Positions 42,938 to 52,839 of a stretch of 64,000 nucleotides of DNA are shown here, one piece after another. The stretch comes from JBNKZU01 sp050301795 (GTDB taxonomy: Bacteria; Pseudomonadota; Gammaproteobacteria; Thiohalomonadales; Thiohalomonadaceae). Both the position numbers and the translations under genes were made by a program. Position 1 is the first letter of the stretch. Each line of letters begins with the position of its first letter. Below the pieces are notes generated by a model. It did not search any database, was not told where the DNA came from, and worked only from the letters and a program-made list of their open reading frames with translations. The stretch is from positions 62,001 to 126,000 of the forward strand of contig JBNKZU010000013.1 in the NCBI GenBank assembly GCA_050301795.1. Reading direction: 5' to 3'.

Positions 42938-44380
42938 TCATTCAGCAATTCGTAATGCCAGAAAACGAGGACTACCGTTGCGTGTAACCAGAAGCGGTAC
43001 TGAGCGTCCCTTGGGCAGCCCATCAACAATAGTGTAAAAATCGTTTACATTTCCAACCTTATTGTTGTTAAGGCGCGATATCACATCACCTCGCTGAACA
43101 CCTGCGGCGCGTGCCGGATTACCGGTCACTTCTTTAACAAGAACACCGCCATCGTCAAGACTTAGTTGTTTACGCTGCTCCTTGCTGATCTCACCGATCA
43201 CCATGCCCAGCTTTTCGGTCTCACTCTGTTGTGGTGTCGATTTTGGTGACGCCTTATCCAACTCACTATCCGAGGGTAATTCGCCAATCGTAATGCTGAT
43301 GTTCTTAACCTTTCCATCACGAACAATCTTAAGCTTGGCCTTATTGCCGATAGAGGTACGACCTACAAGTGGCGGCAACTCAGATGAGCTGTAGATCTCA
43401 TGCCCCTCATACTCGGTAATGATATCGCCGACCTCAATACCGGCTTTTCCAGCGGGTGAATCCTCAAGAACCTGTGCCACTAAAGCACCTTTTGGCGTTT
43501 TCATACCAAAGGATTCTGCCAATTCACGGGTAACATCCTGAATCATCACACCAAGCCATCCACGCGATACAAAGCCGTGATCCTTAAGTTGCTTCACCAC
43601 ATCAAGAGCGACATCTACAGGGATCGCAAAGGAGAGCCCCATAAAGCCACCTGTGCGGCTATAGATTTGGGAGTTAATTCCAACAACCTCGCCATCAAGG
43701 TTAAATAGTGGACCACCGGAGTTACCAGGATTGATTGCCACATCAGTCTGAATGAATGGAACATAGTTTTCTGATGGCAGACTTCGACCAACTGCACTGA
43801 CGATACCGGCCGAAACAGAATGGTCAAAACCAAAAGGTGAACCGATCGCCATCACCCATTCACCTACTTTGAGCTGTTTGCTACTACCGAGCTTCACAAC
43901 CGGCAGATTGGTCGCCTCCACCTTCAACAGTGCGATATCACTCTTTTTATCCTGTCCAACCACCTCGGCCATTAACTCACGGCGGTCACTTAGGCGCACG
44001 ATGATCTCATCAGCACCCTCAACCACATGATTATTGGTCAGAATATGGCCGTCAGAGTCGATGATGAATCCTGATCCGAGCGATTGCGCCTTCTCTTCAG
44101 GGGCATCGCTGCCACCGTTTTGATCCGGGTTTTGCTCAAAAAAGCGTTTAAACAGATCATTCCACGGGGTGTTCTCCAGCTCTTCCGGAACCTGGAAACG
44201 GAACGGAAGCCGGTGTTGGCCTTGAACACTCTGTCTGGTACTGATATTGACCACTGCGGGGCTGGTCTTTTCGACAAGATCAGTAAAATCGGGCAGGCCT
44301 GAGCGAGCAGATACCTGGCTCGAAAAGAAAAATAACAGGAGCAGAGACCCGGCTGTCATTACTCTTTGATTCAATCTCAT
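42938..44380 (-). CDS. mucD: Periplasmic serine protease DegP/MucD (Do family)
   Basis: A 480-residue protein with a signal peptide (cleavage near QVSA). The trypsin-like domain has the His in LTNNHVVEG, Asp in KSDIALLK and Ser in NPGNSGGPL, and two PDZ domains follow (about residues 280-370 and 395-480). It degrades misfolded envelope proteins and tempers sigma-E activation. ATG 44380 is preceded by AGAGAG. Position after rseC in the rpoE operon matches MucD of Pseudomonas. Confidence 0.95.
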   Translation of the reverse strand: MRLNQRVMTAGSLLLLFFFSSQVSARSGLPDFTDLVEKTSPAVVNISTRQSVQGQHRLPFRFQVPEELENTPWNDLFKRFFEQNPDQNGGSDAPEEKAQSLGSGFIIDSDGHILTNNHVVEGADEIIVRLSDRRELMAEVVGQDKKSDIALLKVEATNLPVVKLGSSKQLKVGEWVMAIGSPFGFDHSVSAGIVSAVGRSLPSENYVPFIQTDVAINPGNSGGPLFNLDGEVVGINSQIYSRTGGFMGLSFAIPVDVALDVVKQLKDHGFVSRGWLGVMIQDVTRELAESFGMKTPKGALVAQVLEDSPAGKAGIEVGDIITEYEGHEIYSSSELPPLVGRTSIGNKAKLKIVRDGKVKNISITIGELPSDSELDKASPKSTPQQSETEKLGMVIGEISKEQRKQLSLDDGGVLVKEVTGNPARAAGVQRGDVISRLNNNKVGNVNDFYTIVDGLPKGRSVPLLVTRNGSPRFLALRIAE

Positions 44381-44402
44381 ATTCTTATCTCTCTTTTTGA
44401 AA

Positions 44403-44891
44403 TTACTGCTGAGTTGGCGTTGTACGGTTAAACGAAATGGTCTGAATCGGTGCATGGTCACAACGAATCATCACCGCTTGTAGCTTGCTATCATGCATGG
44501 AGGATTGGCCGATCCTTCTTGCCCAAAACAGCCCAATGACCAGTCCGAAGACGCCACCGATTATTGAGGACCACTCACCAATGGTTGAATGATTTGTGCC
44601 TAACTCACCAAGATAACCACCGACAAATAACAGAAGTAATGGCAGCATATAGACCAGTAGTGACGCATTCATCATACTGCTCTCATCAATGCCGATCACG
44701 ACACTATCGCCCTTTTGTGCATTATGGCTGTTTTCAACTTTAATCCGGGTAGAGCGTTTGGAGAAATGGCTGGCAAGCGCCCCGGTACCACACGAAGAGG
44801 CTGAGCAGTGGGAACAACTGCTCTTTAAAGCGGTCTCGACATAAGCGAATTTTCCTGTCACCTCGGTGACGATTCCCCGCTCTTCCAACAT
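44403..44891 (-). CDS. rseC: SoxR-reducing system / RseC (MucC) family protein
   Basis: A 162-residue inner-membrane protein. The N-terminal domain has the cysteine cluster SSCSHCSASSCGTG (residues about 24-37), followed by two membrane helices (about 78-100 and 107-130). RseC/MucC modulates sigma-E activity and the family also takes part in SoxR reduction. ATG 44891 has GGAG nine bases upstream and begins just after the mucB stop. Confidence 0.9.
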   Translation of the reverse strand: MLEERGIVTEVTGKFAYVETALKSSCSHCSASSCGTGALASHFSKRSTRIKVENSHNAQKGDSVVIGIDESSMMNASLLVYMLPLLLLFVGGYLGELGTNHSTIGEWSSIIGGVFGLVIGLFWARRIGQSSMHDSKLQAVMIRCDHAPIQTISFNRTTPTQQ

Positions 44892-44892
44892 C

Positions 44893-45885
44893 TTATTGAT
44901 CTCCAACAAACGAAACGGAATCTGCAATCAGATTGGCGGTCATACGCGGAACCTCTCCAACGACAGTGACATGAAAACCATCATAGTTTTTGGAGACGAA
45001 AGTCACCGGACCGATACGTTTGATCTCATCCTGGGTTATGCGGCTTTGTTGATCGCTCGGCTCAAAAAAGACTGAAACCGATGAAAAACCATCGCTATAG
45101 AGTTGGTGTTCGATCATCTTCTGTTTCTCAGGCATCATGACTCCACGTGCCAGTTCACGCTGATAACCGGGCGGGATCTCATTGATCACCCAGCGTGTCT
45201 GATAATTGCTATCCAGCGACGTTTTCCGGCTCTTCTTATTAATATAGGCAACATTGTCACCAATATCGGCAACCGCAAGCAGCGACTCAGGAGGTTGATC
45301 GAGAAACTTGAGCGAAGTAAACATTACCTGCTCTAACGGTTTACCTTGTTCGTCCACCATTTCTGAGCGTAGTAGCATGTGGTTATTTTCATCGGCAATC
45401 CATAGACGATATCCAAAGCGATAGCGATCCTTGGGGATCACATTAATCCGTTGCACATTCAGGCCAGCAACCCGATCTCGACCACCAAGATCGAGTTCAT
45501 AGAGCTTTTCAAGCAACGCTATCTTTTCAGGGCTATCGAGTTTAAATGGTGTGGCATATTCAGCCTGCTGCACCATAAATGCGGTGTCCTCTTTAAGTTG
45601 GCACTTAACTACACCATTATCACGAATAATCTCCCGATGAGGGCCGTTAAGGGTCATCATCCGTTCTATGACCCCGTTTTTAGTAAAGCCGTGAACTACT
45701 CTAACACCTTGAAGCTGCTCACCGACGCGATAAACGAAATTACCTTCAAAATTGAGATTAGGAACCGGCGTCGACATCTGTTCCAGATAGTGGTGGATCT
45801 GTTTTATGGTCTTCTCGTCCTGTGCCATTAACGGGGCATGACACAACAAAAAAACGAGGAACAGGGAGAATTTGTTACGCCTCAT
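44893..45885 (-). CDS. mucB: Periplasmic regulator MucB/RseB
   Basis: A 330-residue exported protein with a signal peptide (MRRNKFSLFLVFLL, cleavage near LMA-QDE), then the LolA-like large domain (FVYRVGEQLQGVRVVHGF) and a C-terminal domain. It binds the periplasmic part of the anti-sigma factor and senses envelope stress. ATG 45885, 19 bp after mucA, is the only start giving a signal peptide; longer readings overlap mucA. Confidence 0.92.
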   Translation of the reverse strand: MRRNKFSLFLVFLLCHAPLMAQDEKTIKQIHHYLEQMSTPVPNLNFEGNFVYRVGEQLQGVRVVHGFTKNGVIERMMTLNGPHREIIRDNGVVKCQLKEDTAFMVQQAEYATPFKLDSPEKIALLEKLYELDLGGRDRVAGLNVQRINVIPKDRYRFGYRLWIADENNHMLLRSEMVDEQGKPLEQVMFTSLKFLDQPPESLLAVADIGDNVAYINKKSRKTSLDSNYQTRWVINEIPPGYQRELARGVMMPEKQKMIEHQLYSDGFSSVSVFFEPSDQQSRITQDEIKRIGPVTFVSKNYDGFHVTVVGEVPRMTANLIADSVSFVGDQ

Positions 45886-45904
45886 GTTTGGATTATCGAA
45901 TCGG

Positions 45905-46462
45905 TTACTTGTTCTGCTCATACCCAACAACACGCGCATAAGGCATAAAGCTCTGCATACGATTTCCGGTCGAGAACTCTGCATGATTTGCAAGATAGGT
46001 ATCGTACTCTTCAGGTTTTGACTGCTGCTGTGCAACATTCATCTGTTTTTGCGTCATTATCTGTTTTTGTGCCAAAACAGGTGTCGCACCCTGTTCTGCC
46101 TGATTTGTATAGAGACCTAGAAGCGCGATTGACGCGACCGATGCGGCAACGGCAATCCCGATCACTGGCTGCATCCAGCGGTGTCTAATATTTGCGGGTG
46201 CAAGAATAGTGGGTTCTTTGTCGATCTCAGCGGCAACACGTGTCGATAACGGATACTCAAATTGTTCTGGAAGATGGTTCTGCATCGCATCTCGAATGAG
46301 GTGGTTTAACTGCCATGAGGATTGTAGTTCATCGTTGCTGATGGTTTGCGTTAGAAGCTCATCATGCTCATGCCTGGAAAGCTCGCCATCCATAAAGGCT
46401 GAGATTCGCTCTTTGTCACTCATTGTGTTGTGTCCACTGAATGTAACAACCTTATTGCTCAT
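45905..46462 (-). CDS. mucA: Anti-sigma-E factor MucA/RseA
   Basis: A 185-residue protein with an N-terminal anti-sigma domain (DKERISAFMDGELSRHEHDEL), one membrane segment (about residues 98-118) and a periplasmic tail. It holds RpoE at the membrane until regulated proteolysis. ATG 46462 overlaps the rpoE stop (ATGA) and has AAGGAGA seven bases upstream, giving coupled translation. ATG 46423 is a weaker alternative start. Confidence 0.92.
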   Translation of the reverse strand: MSNKVVTFSGHNTMSDKERISAFMDGELSRHEHDELLTQTISNDELQSSWQLNHLIRDAMQNHLPEQFEYPLSTRVAAEIDKEPTILAPANIRHRWMQPVIGIAVAASVASIALLGLYTNQAEQGATPVLAQKQIMTQKQMNVAQQQSKPEEYDTYLANHAEFSTGNRMQSFMPYARVVGYEQNK

Positions 46463-47046
46463 ATCGACTCTCCTTCTAAAAGCGGCCGAATAGTATTCTC
46501 GATAATCTCTCTGGCACGAAAGATACGGGATCGAACAGTACCGATTGGTATTTCAACAGTGGTAGCGATCTCTTCGTAACTCATGCCCTCTATCTCCCGT
46601 AATGTAATTGCGGTGCGTAAATCATCTTGCATCTGTTCAATCGTTTTAAATATCAACGCCTTTAACTGATCCCTATGAATGAGCTCTTCAGGGGTATCGG
46701 TATTTTTAAGTCGTGGATCCATACCGATCGCTGAGGCCTCATCTGCATCAATATCACTTCGAGGTGGCCGTGCGTTTTTAGCTGTGATGTGATTCTTGGC
46801 CGTATTGATCGCAATACGATAGAGCCACGTATAAAAGGCGCTGTCGCCACGGAAGTTAGGGAGTGCTCGATAGGCCTTAATAAATGCCTCCTGAGCCACA
46901 TCCATTGCATCAGCACGATCACGCAGATACTGCATAACAACTTGAATGATTCGTTGTTGATACTTTTTAACCAACAGGTCAAAAGCTGCTTTATCCCCAC
47001 GCTGAACCTTTTGCACCAGTACAAGGTCAATCTCTGCCTCGCCCAT
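46459..47046 (-). CDS. rpoE: RNA polymerase sigma factor RpoE/AlgU
   Basis: A 195-residue ECF sigma factor: region 2 (RGDKAAFDLLVKKYQQRI, DAMDVAQEAFIKAYRAL) and region 4 (ITLREIEGMSYEEIA, VRSRIFRAREII). ATG 47046 is chosen over 47082 because GGGGGAG lies just upstream and the length then matches AlgU residue for residue at the N-terminus. It controls envelope-stress genes and probably its own promoter at 47098-47125. Confidence 0.95.
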   Translation of the reverse strand: MGEAEIDLVLVQKVQRGDKAAFDLLVKKYQQRIIQVVMQYLRDRADAMDVAQEAFIKAYRALPNFRGDSAFYTWLYRIAINTAKNHITAKNARPPRSDIDADEASAIGMDPRLKNTDTPEELIHRDQLKALIFKTIEQMQDDLRTAITLREIEGMSYEEIATTVEIPIGTVRSRIFRAREIIENTIRPLLEGESI

Positions 47047-47097
47047 TCGGGCGTCTCCCCCACTATTTTTATTCATATTCAATTGATTAAACTACAG

Positions 47098-47125
47098 TTA
47101 TGACCCGTTATGCCTGAAAGAGTTC
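47098..47125 (-). promoter_or_regulatory. Putative sigma-E-dependent autoregulatory promoter
   Basis: On the minus strand, GAACTC (47125-47120), a 16-bp spacer and TCATAA (47103-47098) match the sigma-E pattern GAACTT-N16-TCtgA. The predicted start near 47092 gives a leader of about 45 nt to the RpoE start. Confidence 0.6.
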
Positions 47126-47250
47126 ACGCTAGTTGTAAAATATCGCGCACGGCGCTGTTTTATGACAGAATCCGGCACAAGAGCAGTGTTTATATCGGCC
47201 TGCATTTTCTCACAAAAGAGCACTACCCTACCATTGAAATGAGACCCTGA

Positions 47251-48852
47251 ATGAGTAAACAGCATAATACAGACATTCTGATTATCGGCAGTGGTGCCGC
47301 AGGTTTGTCACTGGCACTTGATCTCGCACAAACCGCCAAGGTCACTGTATTGTCTAAGGGTAAACTCCACGAAGGCAGCACATTCTACGCACAAGGAGGA
47401 ATTGCAGCGGTAACAAGCCAGTCTGACTCTATCTCCTCTCATAATGAAGACACCATCAATGCTGGGGCTGGCTTATGTAATAGCAAGGTTGTCAATTTCA
47501 CAACCTCTATGGGACCAGACGCAATCAATACCTTGATTGAACAAGGTGTCCCCTTCTCAAAAGAGGGCGATGAATACCACCTAACCCGAGAGGGAGGACA
47601 CAGCCACCGTCGTATTCTGCACGCAACAGATGCGACGGGAAAAGCGATAGAGGATACGCTTCTGAATCATGCGATAAAGCATGAAAACATTACACTGTTT
47701 GAAAATGCGATTGCAGTCGATCTCATTACCTCAGACCGCCTAAAGCTTGACGGTGAACGAAGGATTCATGGTTGTTATTATCTTGATCGAAACAGCAATC
47801 AGGTTAAAGCGATCTCAGCACGTTTTGTCATCCTCGCTACAGGTGGTGCAAGCAAGGTCTACCTATACACCAGCAACCCTGATATCTCTACCGGAGATGG
47901 TATCGCAATGGCGTGGCGTGCCGGTTGTCGTGTTGCCAATATGGAGTTCAATCAGTTTCATCCCACCTGCCTGTACCACCCGGAGGCCAGAACATTTTTA
48001 ATCACCGAAGCGATACGCGGTGAAGGTGGGCTCCTAAAGCTCCGTAATGGTAAGCGCTTTATGGATCAATTCGATCCACGCGGAGAGTTAGCACCACGAG
48101 ACATCGTTGCTCGTGCGATTGACCATGAGATGAAGCGTCTTGGTGCAGACTGTGTCTATCTCGACATTAGCCACAAACCAGCGGAGTTTATCAAATCACA
48201 TTTTCCGACGGTTTATCAAAACTGTTTGAAGTACGGTATTGATATCACCAAAGACCCTATCCCGGTGGTGCCCGCTGCCCACTACACCTGCGGTGGCGTG
48301 ATGACCAATACCAAAGGTGAAACCGATATTCAGAATCTCTATGCCATTGGTGAAGTCGCATTCACAGGACTTCATGGGGCAAATCGTATGGCGAGCAACT
48401 CATTGCTTGAGTGTGTCGTTTTCGCCCTTTCGGCATCACGTGCTATCCGCGCTAAACTGGAACAGAGTCCTCCTCCCCTCAATCTTCCACCATGGGATGA
48501 GAGTCGTGTTACCAACTCGGATGAAGAGGTCGTGGTGTCTCACAATTGGGAGGAGCTACGCCGCTTTATGTGGGACTATGTTGGTATCGTTCGTACGAAC
48601 AAACGTCTTCAGCGCGCCAAGCGTCGTGTCGATCTGCTCAAGGCTGAGATTGAAGAGTATTACGGCAATTTCCGAGTGAGTAATGACCTGATTGAACTGC
48701 GAAATTTAGTCGAGGTTGCGGATCTGATTATCCGCTCAGCAATGGCACGAAAAGAGAGTCGCGGACTGCACTATACCCTGGATTACCCGGAAGTTGACGA
48801 GCTTAAGCCTCCACAAGACACCATCCTGACCCCTGAAAACTTTATCTACTGA
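47251..48852 (+). CDS. nadB: L-aspartate oxidase
   Basis: A 533-residue FAD enzyme oxidising aspartate to iminoaspartate, the first step of NAD synthesis. FAD motif IIGSGAAGLSLALDLA, YAQGGIAAV, REGGHSHRRI, NMEFNQFHPTCLY, GANRMASNSLLECVVFA and a helical C-terminal domain are all present. It is divergent from rpoE, as in many gammaproteobacteria. Its ATG has a weak RBS (GAGAC). Confidence 0.96.
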   Translation: MSKQHNTDILIIGSGAAGLSLALDLAQTAKVTVLSKGKLHEGSTFYAQGGIAAVTSQSDSISSHNEDTINAGAGLCNSKVVNFTTSMGPDAINTLIEQGVPFSKEGDEYHLTREGGHSHRRILHATDATGKAIEDTLLNHAIKHENITLFENAIAVDLITSDRLKLDGERRIHGCYYLDRNSNQVKAISARFVILATGGASKVYLYTSNPDISTGDGIAMAWRAGCRVANMEFNQFHPTCLYHPEARTFLITEAIRGEGGLLKLRNGKRFMDQFDPRGELAPRDIVARAIDHEMKRLGADCVYLDISHKPAEFIKSHFPTVYQNCLKYGIDITKDPIPVVPAAHYTCGGVMTNTKGETDIQNLYAIGEVAFTGLHGANRMASNSLLECVVFALSASRAIRAKLEQSPPPLNLPPWDESRVTNSDEEVVVSHNWEELRRFMWDYVGIVRTNKRLQRAKRRVDLLKAEIEEYYGNFRVSNDLIELRNLVEVADLIIRSAMARKESRGLHYTLDYPEVDELKPPQDTILTPENFIY

Positions 48853-48903
48853 TCATCTTCAACCATACTTGGACGAAGTCCATTAAAGCACGTGAGGTGA
48901 ACC

Positions 48904-49263
48904 ATGGCTAAATCATATACCGGCAGTTGTCATTGCGGTGCAATCAAGTTTTCGTTTGACAGCGACGAGATCACCAGAGGGGTTCGTTGTAACTGCTCAA
49001 TCTGTTCTCGCAAAGGGGCAATGATGTCTCCGATGGCGATGCCTCCTGAGCAGATTAAGATCGAAGCAAAAGAGGGATCGTTAGCTCTTTATCAGTTTGG
49101 ACTAAAAACCGCTAAACACTACTTCTGTAAAGAGTGCGGTATCTATACCTTTCATGAAACAGCAAGACAACCCGGACACTTCAGAGTCAACCTTGGGTGT
49201 GTTGAGGATGTTGACACCTTTTCACTTGAGGCAGATCTCTTTGATGGTAAACACCTGCTCTAA
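48904..49263 (+). CDS. GFA-family zinc protein
   Basis: A 119-residue protein with the glutathione-dependent formaldehyde-activating (GFA)/CENP-V fold. Zinc cysteines are in GSCHCGAIKF, CNCSIC and CKECGIYTFH. Despite the family name, most members have no proven formaldehyde activity. RBS GAGGTG precedes ATG 48904, and it ends 1 bp from the convergent batD stop. Substrate is unknown. Confidence 0.87.
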   Translation: MAKSYTGSCHCGAIKFSFDSDEITRGVRCNCSICSRKGAMMSPMAMPPEQIKIEAKEGSLALYQFGLKTAKHYFCKECGIYTFHETARQPGHFRVNLGCVEDVDTFSLEADLFDGKHLL

Positions 49264-49264
49264 A

Positions 49265-50977
49265 CTATTGGTATAGCGAAGGAAGCTCACTCTCCAAGGA
49301 TGAACCTGACGCTTTAACCCGATAGCCTTTAACCATGCGCCAAAGGCTATCGCCAACCCAACGGTGAGATCCGGCGCTGTAGAGCGAACGATTCAGAAGA
49401 TTAAGCTCATCAGCAAAGCTTTGAGGTACACGCTCAATAATCTCTTGTAGTGTCATCGGCGGATGATGACTCCAGACGACACCGCCCCATTCAATGATCG
49501 CCTCTCGTGCTTTTACCGCATCGCTCTGTTCACATGCTTCTTTTACCGCTTTCTCGGCATCACTTCGATTGAGCTGAACCTCACTTGTTACCTCTTGGGA
49601 GGTGTGATGATCTGATCTCTGGCGCAATAGCTTCACGCTGGTGATCAACCACATCAAGGCAAAGAGTACCGTTGTCCAGATCCAGTAGTTATCGATATCC
49701 AGCCAACCCTGTGGCCGTGTTGCATTCGATGTTTGTGATTGTTGCTGAGCCGGTAGTGCTGCATCTGCAGGAAGCGTCGGCGGCGTTACCGTGCTGTTTT
49801 TATTGCTGCCCAATGCAGGTAATACATTAATCACACTGGCGGGGATGATTGCTGTGCGTTCTTGTTTTTGTGTTATATCCCACCACTTCATCTCCACTTG
49901 TGGCAGTGTGATCTTTCCTGGTGTTGTCGGGATGATTGCTATCTTCTCAATCCGCTCACCAAGAATTCCGATTTCACCCTGATTATCATTCAACTGCGGC
50001 TGATCCGGATACTGTTTAAGCGTTGGGGGAAGGTTCATTTTAATTTCCGGGATCTGAGCTGCTGTCAACCGTTCAGCCTGTACGATAATGGTTCGTGTAA
50101 CTGGCTCCCCGACACGAAAATCTGGTGAGGCATCTGGCCATTTTGCCTCGATATTTAACTGAGTAGTTGGAAGCCATTCGCCGGAATGGTTCGGAGGGAT
50201 CGGTAAGACATTCACGGTAATCGAATCTGAACGAACACGCTTGCGATTCATTCCGGGATTGAATAATTGAAGCCCATAGCGACCACCAGTCTGGATATCT
50301 GCCTCAAACAGCAACGGATCGATGGTCATCTCACCACTTTGCTGAGGAAAGATGGCATAACGTCTCTCAACCACCTGATAATTACGACCACTATGGTATT
50401 TGTTATATTGAACGTCTTCACCAAGTCGGGTCACAATCGCCTTATTTGAAGAGACTGTTGGCTCTGTTAAGGAGGCATTGCTTGTATTGATCGCTCGATA
50501 GAGCTTCACACGATAGAGAATCTGCGCTTGAACGTAAGGCGACTCGTTATCGACCGAAACCTCAAGAAACATATCCTCACTGCTACTTCCATTCGGAGCC
50601 GACGATTGCTCATTGACCACAATCTTGATCAGTTGGCTGTTATCGTCTCCGAACGAGACCGGAGGGACGATAAGCTTTCCAGCCCGCTTTGGCATTAGAG
50701 TGACGATCCAGCTCTTCTTCTTATCCATACGCCCATTAACAATCTGAACACTCGATTGCTGCGACTGCGACAAGATCTGAAAATCACGCTCAAGCACTGA
50801 AAAGTCGGGATCATCATCAACATCCTCCTTGCTCTCAAAGGTTAATGTGAACGACTCATCCATAGAGACCTCGGTACGATCTGCGGTGACATCAACCAAT
50901 GCGGCATACGATGTCGTCGATAACAGCCCCATCGATAAAAAAACCGAAATGACGATTGTGCGTAAGATGGTTACCAC
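49265..50977 (-). CDS. batD: BatD family protein (oxygen tolerance)
   Basis: A 570-residue exported membrane-anchored protein. The signal peptide spans about residues 1-25, several Ig-like periplasmic repeats follow (LVDVTADRTEVSMDESFTL and similar), and a single C-terminal membrane helix (about 432-450) leads to a cytoplasmic helical tail. BatD accompanies BatA/BatB in the Bacteroides aerotolerance operon, where the complex is linked to envelope or oxidative stress. It is the last gene of the unit and overlaps the BatB/C fusion by 7 bp. Confidence 0.87.
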   Translation of the reverse strand: MVTILRTIVISVFLSMGLLSTTSYAALVDVTADRTEVSMDESFTLTFESKEDVDDDPDFSVLERDFQILSQSQQSSVQIVNGRMDKKKSWIVTLMPKRAGKLIVPPVSFGDDNSQLIKIVVNEQSSAPNGSSSEDMFLEVSVDNESPYVQAQILYRVKLYRAINTSNASLTEPTVSSNKAIVTRLGEDVQYNKYHSGRNYQVVERRYAIFPQQSGEMTIDPLLFEADIQTGGRYGLQLFNPGMNRKRVRSDSITVNVLPIPPNHSGEWLPTTQLNIEAKWPDASPDFRVGEPVTRTIIVQAERLTAAQIPEIKMNLPPTLKQYPDQPQLNDNQGEIGILGERIEKIAIIPTTPGKITLPQVEMKWWDITQKQERTAIIPASVINVLPALGSNKNSTVTPPTLPADAALPAQQQSQTSNATRPQGWLDIDNYWIWTTVLFALMWLITSVKLLRQRSDHHTSQEVTSEVQLNRSDAEKAVKEACEQSDAVKAREAIIEWGGVVWSHHPPMTLQEIIERVPQSFADELNLLNRSLYSAGSHRWVGDSLWRMVKGYRVKASGSSLESELPSLYQ

Positions 50978-52839
50978 GCCTGACTCTCCTCACGACTATT
51001 TTGATACTGACGTTGATATTGATATTTAAACTTACGTTTTAGCAGACCACCCGGATCATCAGGGATCCGACGAAGCCACTGCTGCATCGCCTGCTGTGAT
51101 TCAGTTTCTGGTTGTTCTTCATTAAATGTATTTGAGCTATCGGGTTGTTCTTGGTCATTGTTATCACCTTTTTGTACCACGTTTTGCTCTTGGTCAGAAT
51201 GATCGCTATCCTCATCCTGATTTTTGAACGCTGTTTGATTATCCTCTTGCTCTCCTTGCTGATCGCTCTCACTCATCTGTTGTGTCTCTGAGGACGAAGA
51301 ACCCTCCTGTTGTTGAGCCTCACTCCCTTGTTGTTGCTGTGCTTCGCTTTGATTCATTTGTGATGATTCGCTCTGCTGTCCCTGCTCACCCTGATCAGTT
51401 TGACCCTGCTGTGTGTTTTGCTCTTGAGAGTCCTGATCCTGGGCTTGAGTTGAATCACTCTTTTGTTGTTCCATTAAGCTCTTTAGCTGCTCAAGGTTAT
51501 AGGCCGCATCTTCATGTTTTGGGTTTAGCTTTAACACTCGCTCATAGCTTTTGATTGCATTTTGATAATCGCCCATCATCGCGTAGCTGTTACCGCGATT
51601 ATACTCATCGTCAATACCGCTTAACGGCTCTAGCAGCTCCAACGCTTTTTGATAATTCTTATTTCGAAACTGAGCCATCGCCTGCCAGCGCTCGTCTTTA
51701 AAGGTGTTTGCGGCGCCTTCATAATCCTCTTGCTGCATCAATTCCTGTCCGCGCTGATCACTGTTTTTCCATAGTTGTGACCACTCAAAGGCCTCTGCTT
51801 TTTGAGGCAACGGGATCAACAGCACGATAGTTATCAACAGAAAACCCTGTCTAAACATCAACACGGTTAAGGGCACAATAAATATCAGTAGCCATGGCCC
51901 CATATCCTGCCACTGTTCTCCCTGTTGCATCGATTCATCGTCCTGTGATCCATCCTGTAAAAAGGCGTCTATCTGCTGTAATGCCTTAATATCACTATTA
52001 TCGATCTGCATCGGGCTATAGACTCCTCCACCTGATGATGCGATCTGCTTCAACAGATCCTCATCAAGCTTTGCAACCACAATCGACCCTTGGTTATCTT
52101 TAAGAAATCCACCATCAGCCATCGGGATCGGTGCACCATCTGTTGTCCCTACTGCAATGACTGACAATAAGTGCCCCTGCTGTTTTAGTTTTGAAATTTC
52201 ATGGTTAATCATGCCGACATCTGATCGGTGAATGCCATCACTAATCAATAAAATCTGTCCATGACTCATTCCTGCCTGGTTCAGCAACGACACACCTTTT
52301 TCAATCGCAAGATCTGGTCGGCTCCCCTGTGTTGGCATCATTTCGGTCGAAAGCGTTCCTAACATCGCAGCAATCGTTGCGGTATCGTCAGTAAGTGGGG
52401 TCACAACATACGGTTGAGCCGCATAGACAATTAACGCTGTTTGTCCGCTTTTTCGTTGCTTAAGCAAATCGTGCAGTTTAAGTCTCGCTCTTACCAGGCG
52501 ACTTGGTCGCAGGTCTTGTGCATCCATCGATTTGGAGAGATCAAACAACACCACCAGCGCCGAGGTGTCGCGAAATAGCGGCATCTGTTTTCGCTCCCAT
52601 GCAGGCCCGGCGATAGCAATAACGGTGAGCAATCCAATAACACTCAACAAGATGCGACTATAATCTCTACCGCCACGATATTGATGCCCACTAACCACAA
52701 ACGGTATTAACGCCTCATCACAAAAATGATGCCAATACCCGCCTTTGCGCTGCGTTTGACCAAAGAGCCAAATCGCAATAGCCAGTGGAATAAGCATCAA
52801 CAACCACTCAGGGCGGATAAAGTGAAAATCAGCGAACAA
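50971..52839 (-). CDS. BatB-BatC fusion: VWA domain with TPR repeats
   Basis: A 622-residue protein. TM segments lie near residues 8-25 and 60-78. A VWA domain (about 90-275) starts with the MIDAS motif DLSKS (LFDLSKSMDA). Another membrane segment lies near 310-345, TPR repeats at about 370-470, and a very Gln/Ser/Glu-rich low-complexity tail at about 470-600. In other genomes BatB and BatC (TPR) are separate genes. It overlaps batA and batD. It presumably assembles with the other Bat VWA protein on the periplasmic face. Confidence 0.87.
   Translation of the reverse strand: MFADFHFIRPEWLLMLIPLAIAIWLFGQTQRKGGYWHHFCDEALIPFVVSGHQYRGGRDYSRILLSVIGLLTVIAIAGPAWERKQMPLFRDTSALVVLFDLSKSMDAQDLRPSRLVRARLKLHDLLKQRKSGQTALIVYAAQPYVVTPLTDDTATIAAMLGTLSTEMMPTQGSRPDLAIEKGVSLLNQAGMSHGQILLISDGIHRSDVGMINHEISKLKQQGHLLSVIAVGTTDGAPIPMADGGFLKDNQGSIVVAKLDEDLLKQIASSGGGVYSPMQIDNSDIKALQQIDAFLQDGSQDDESMQQGEQWQDMGPWLLIFIVPLTVLMFRQGFLLITIVLLIPLPQKAEAFEWSQLWKNSDQRGQELMQQEDYEGAANTFKDERWQAMAQFRNKNYQKALELLEPLSGIDDEYNRGNSYAMMGDYQNAIKSYERVLKLNPKHEDAAYNLEQLKSLMEQQKSDSTQAQDQDSQEQNTQQGQTDQGEQGQQSESSQMNQSEAQQQQGSEAQQQEGSSSSETQQMSESDQQGEQEDNQTAFKNQDEDSDHSDQEQNVVQKGDNNDQEQPDSSNTFNEEQPETESQQAMQQWLRRIPDDPGGLLKRKFKYQYQRQYQNSREESQAW

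Noticed and set aside
42934..43029. N-terminal extension of the glutaredoxin-like protein
   Set aside because: The extra residues are encoded within mucD in another frame and do not belong to the thioredoxin fold; ATG 42933 is a better start.
51200..51480. Possible tandem-repeat DNA in the BatB-BatC gene
   Set aside because: It is low-complexity Gln/Ser/Glu coding sequence without a fixed repeat unit; no separate element is needed.
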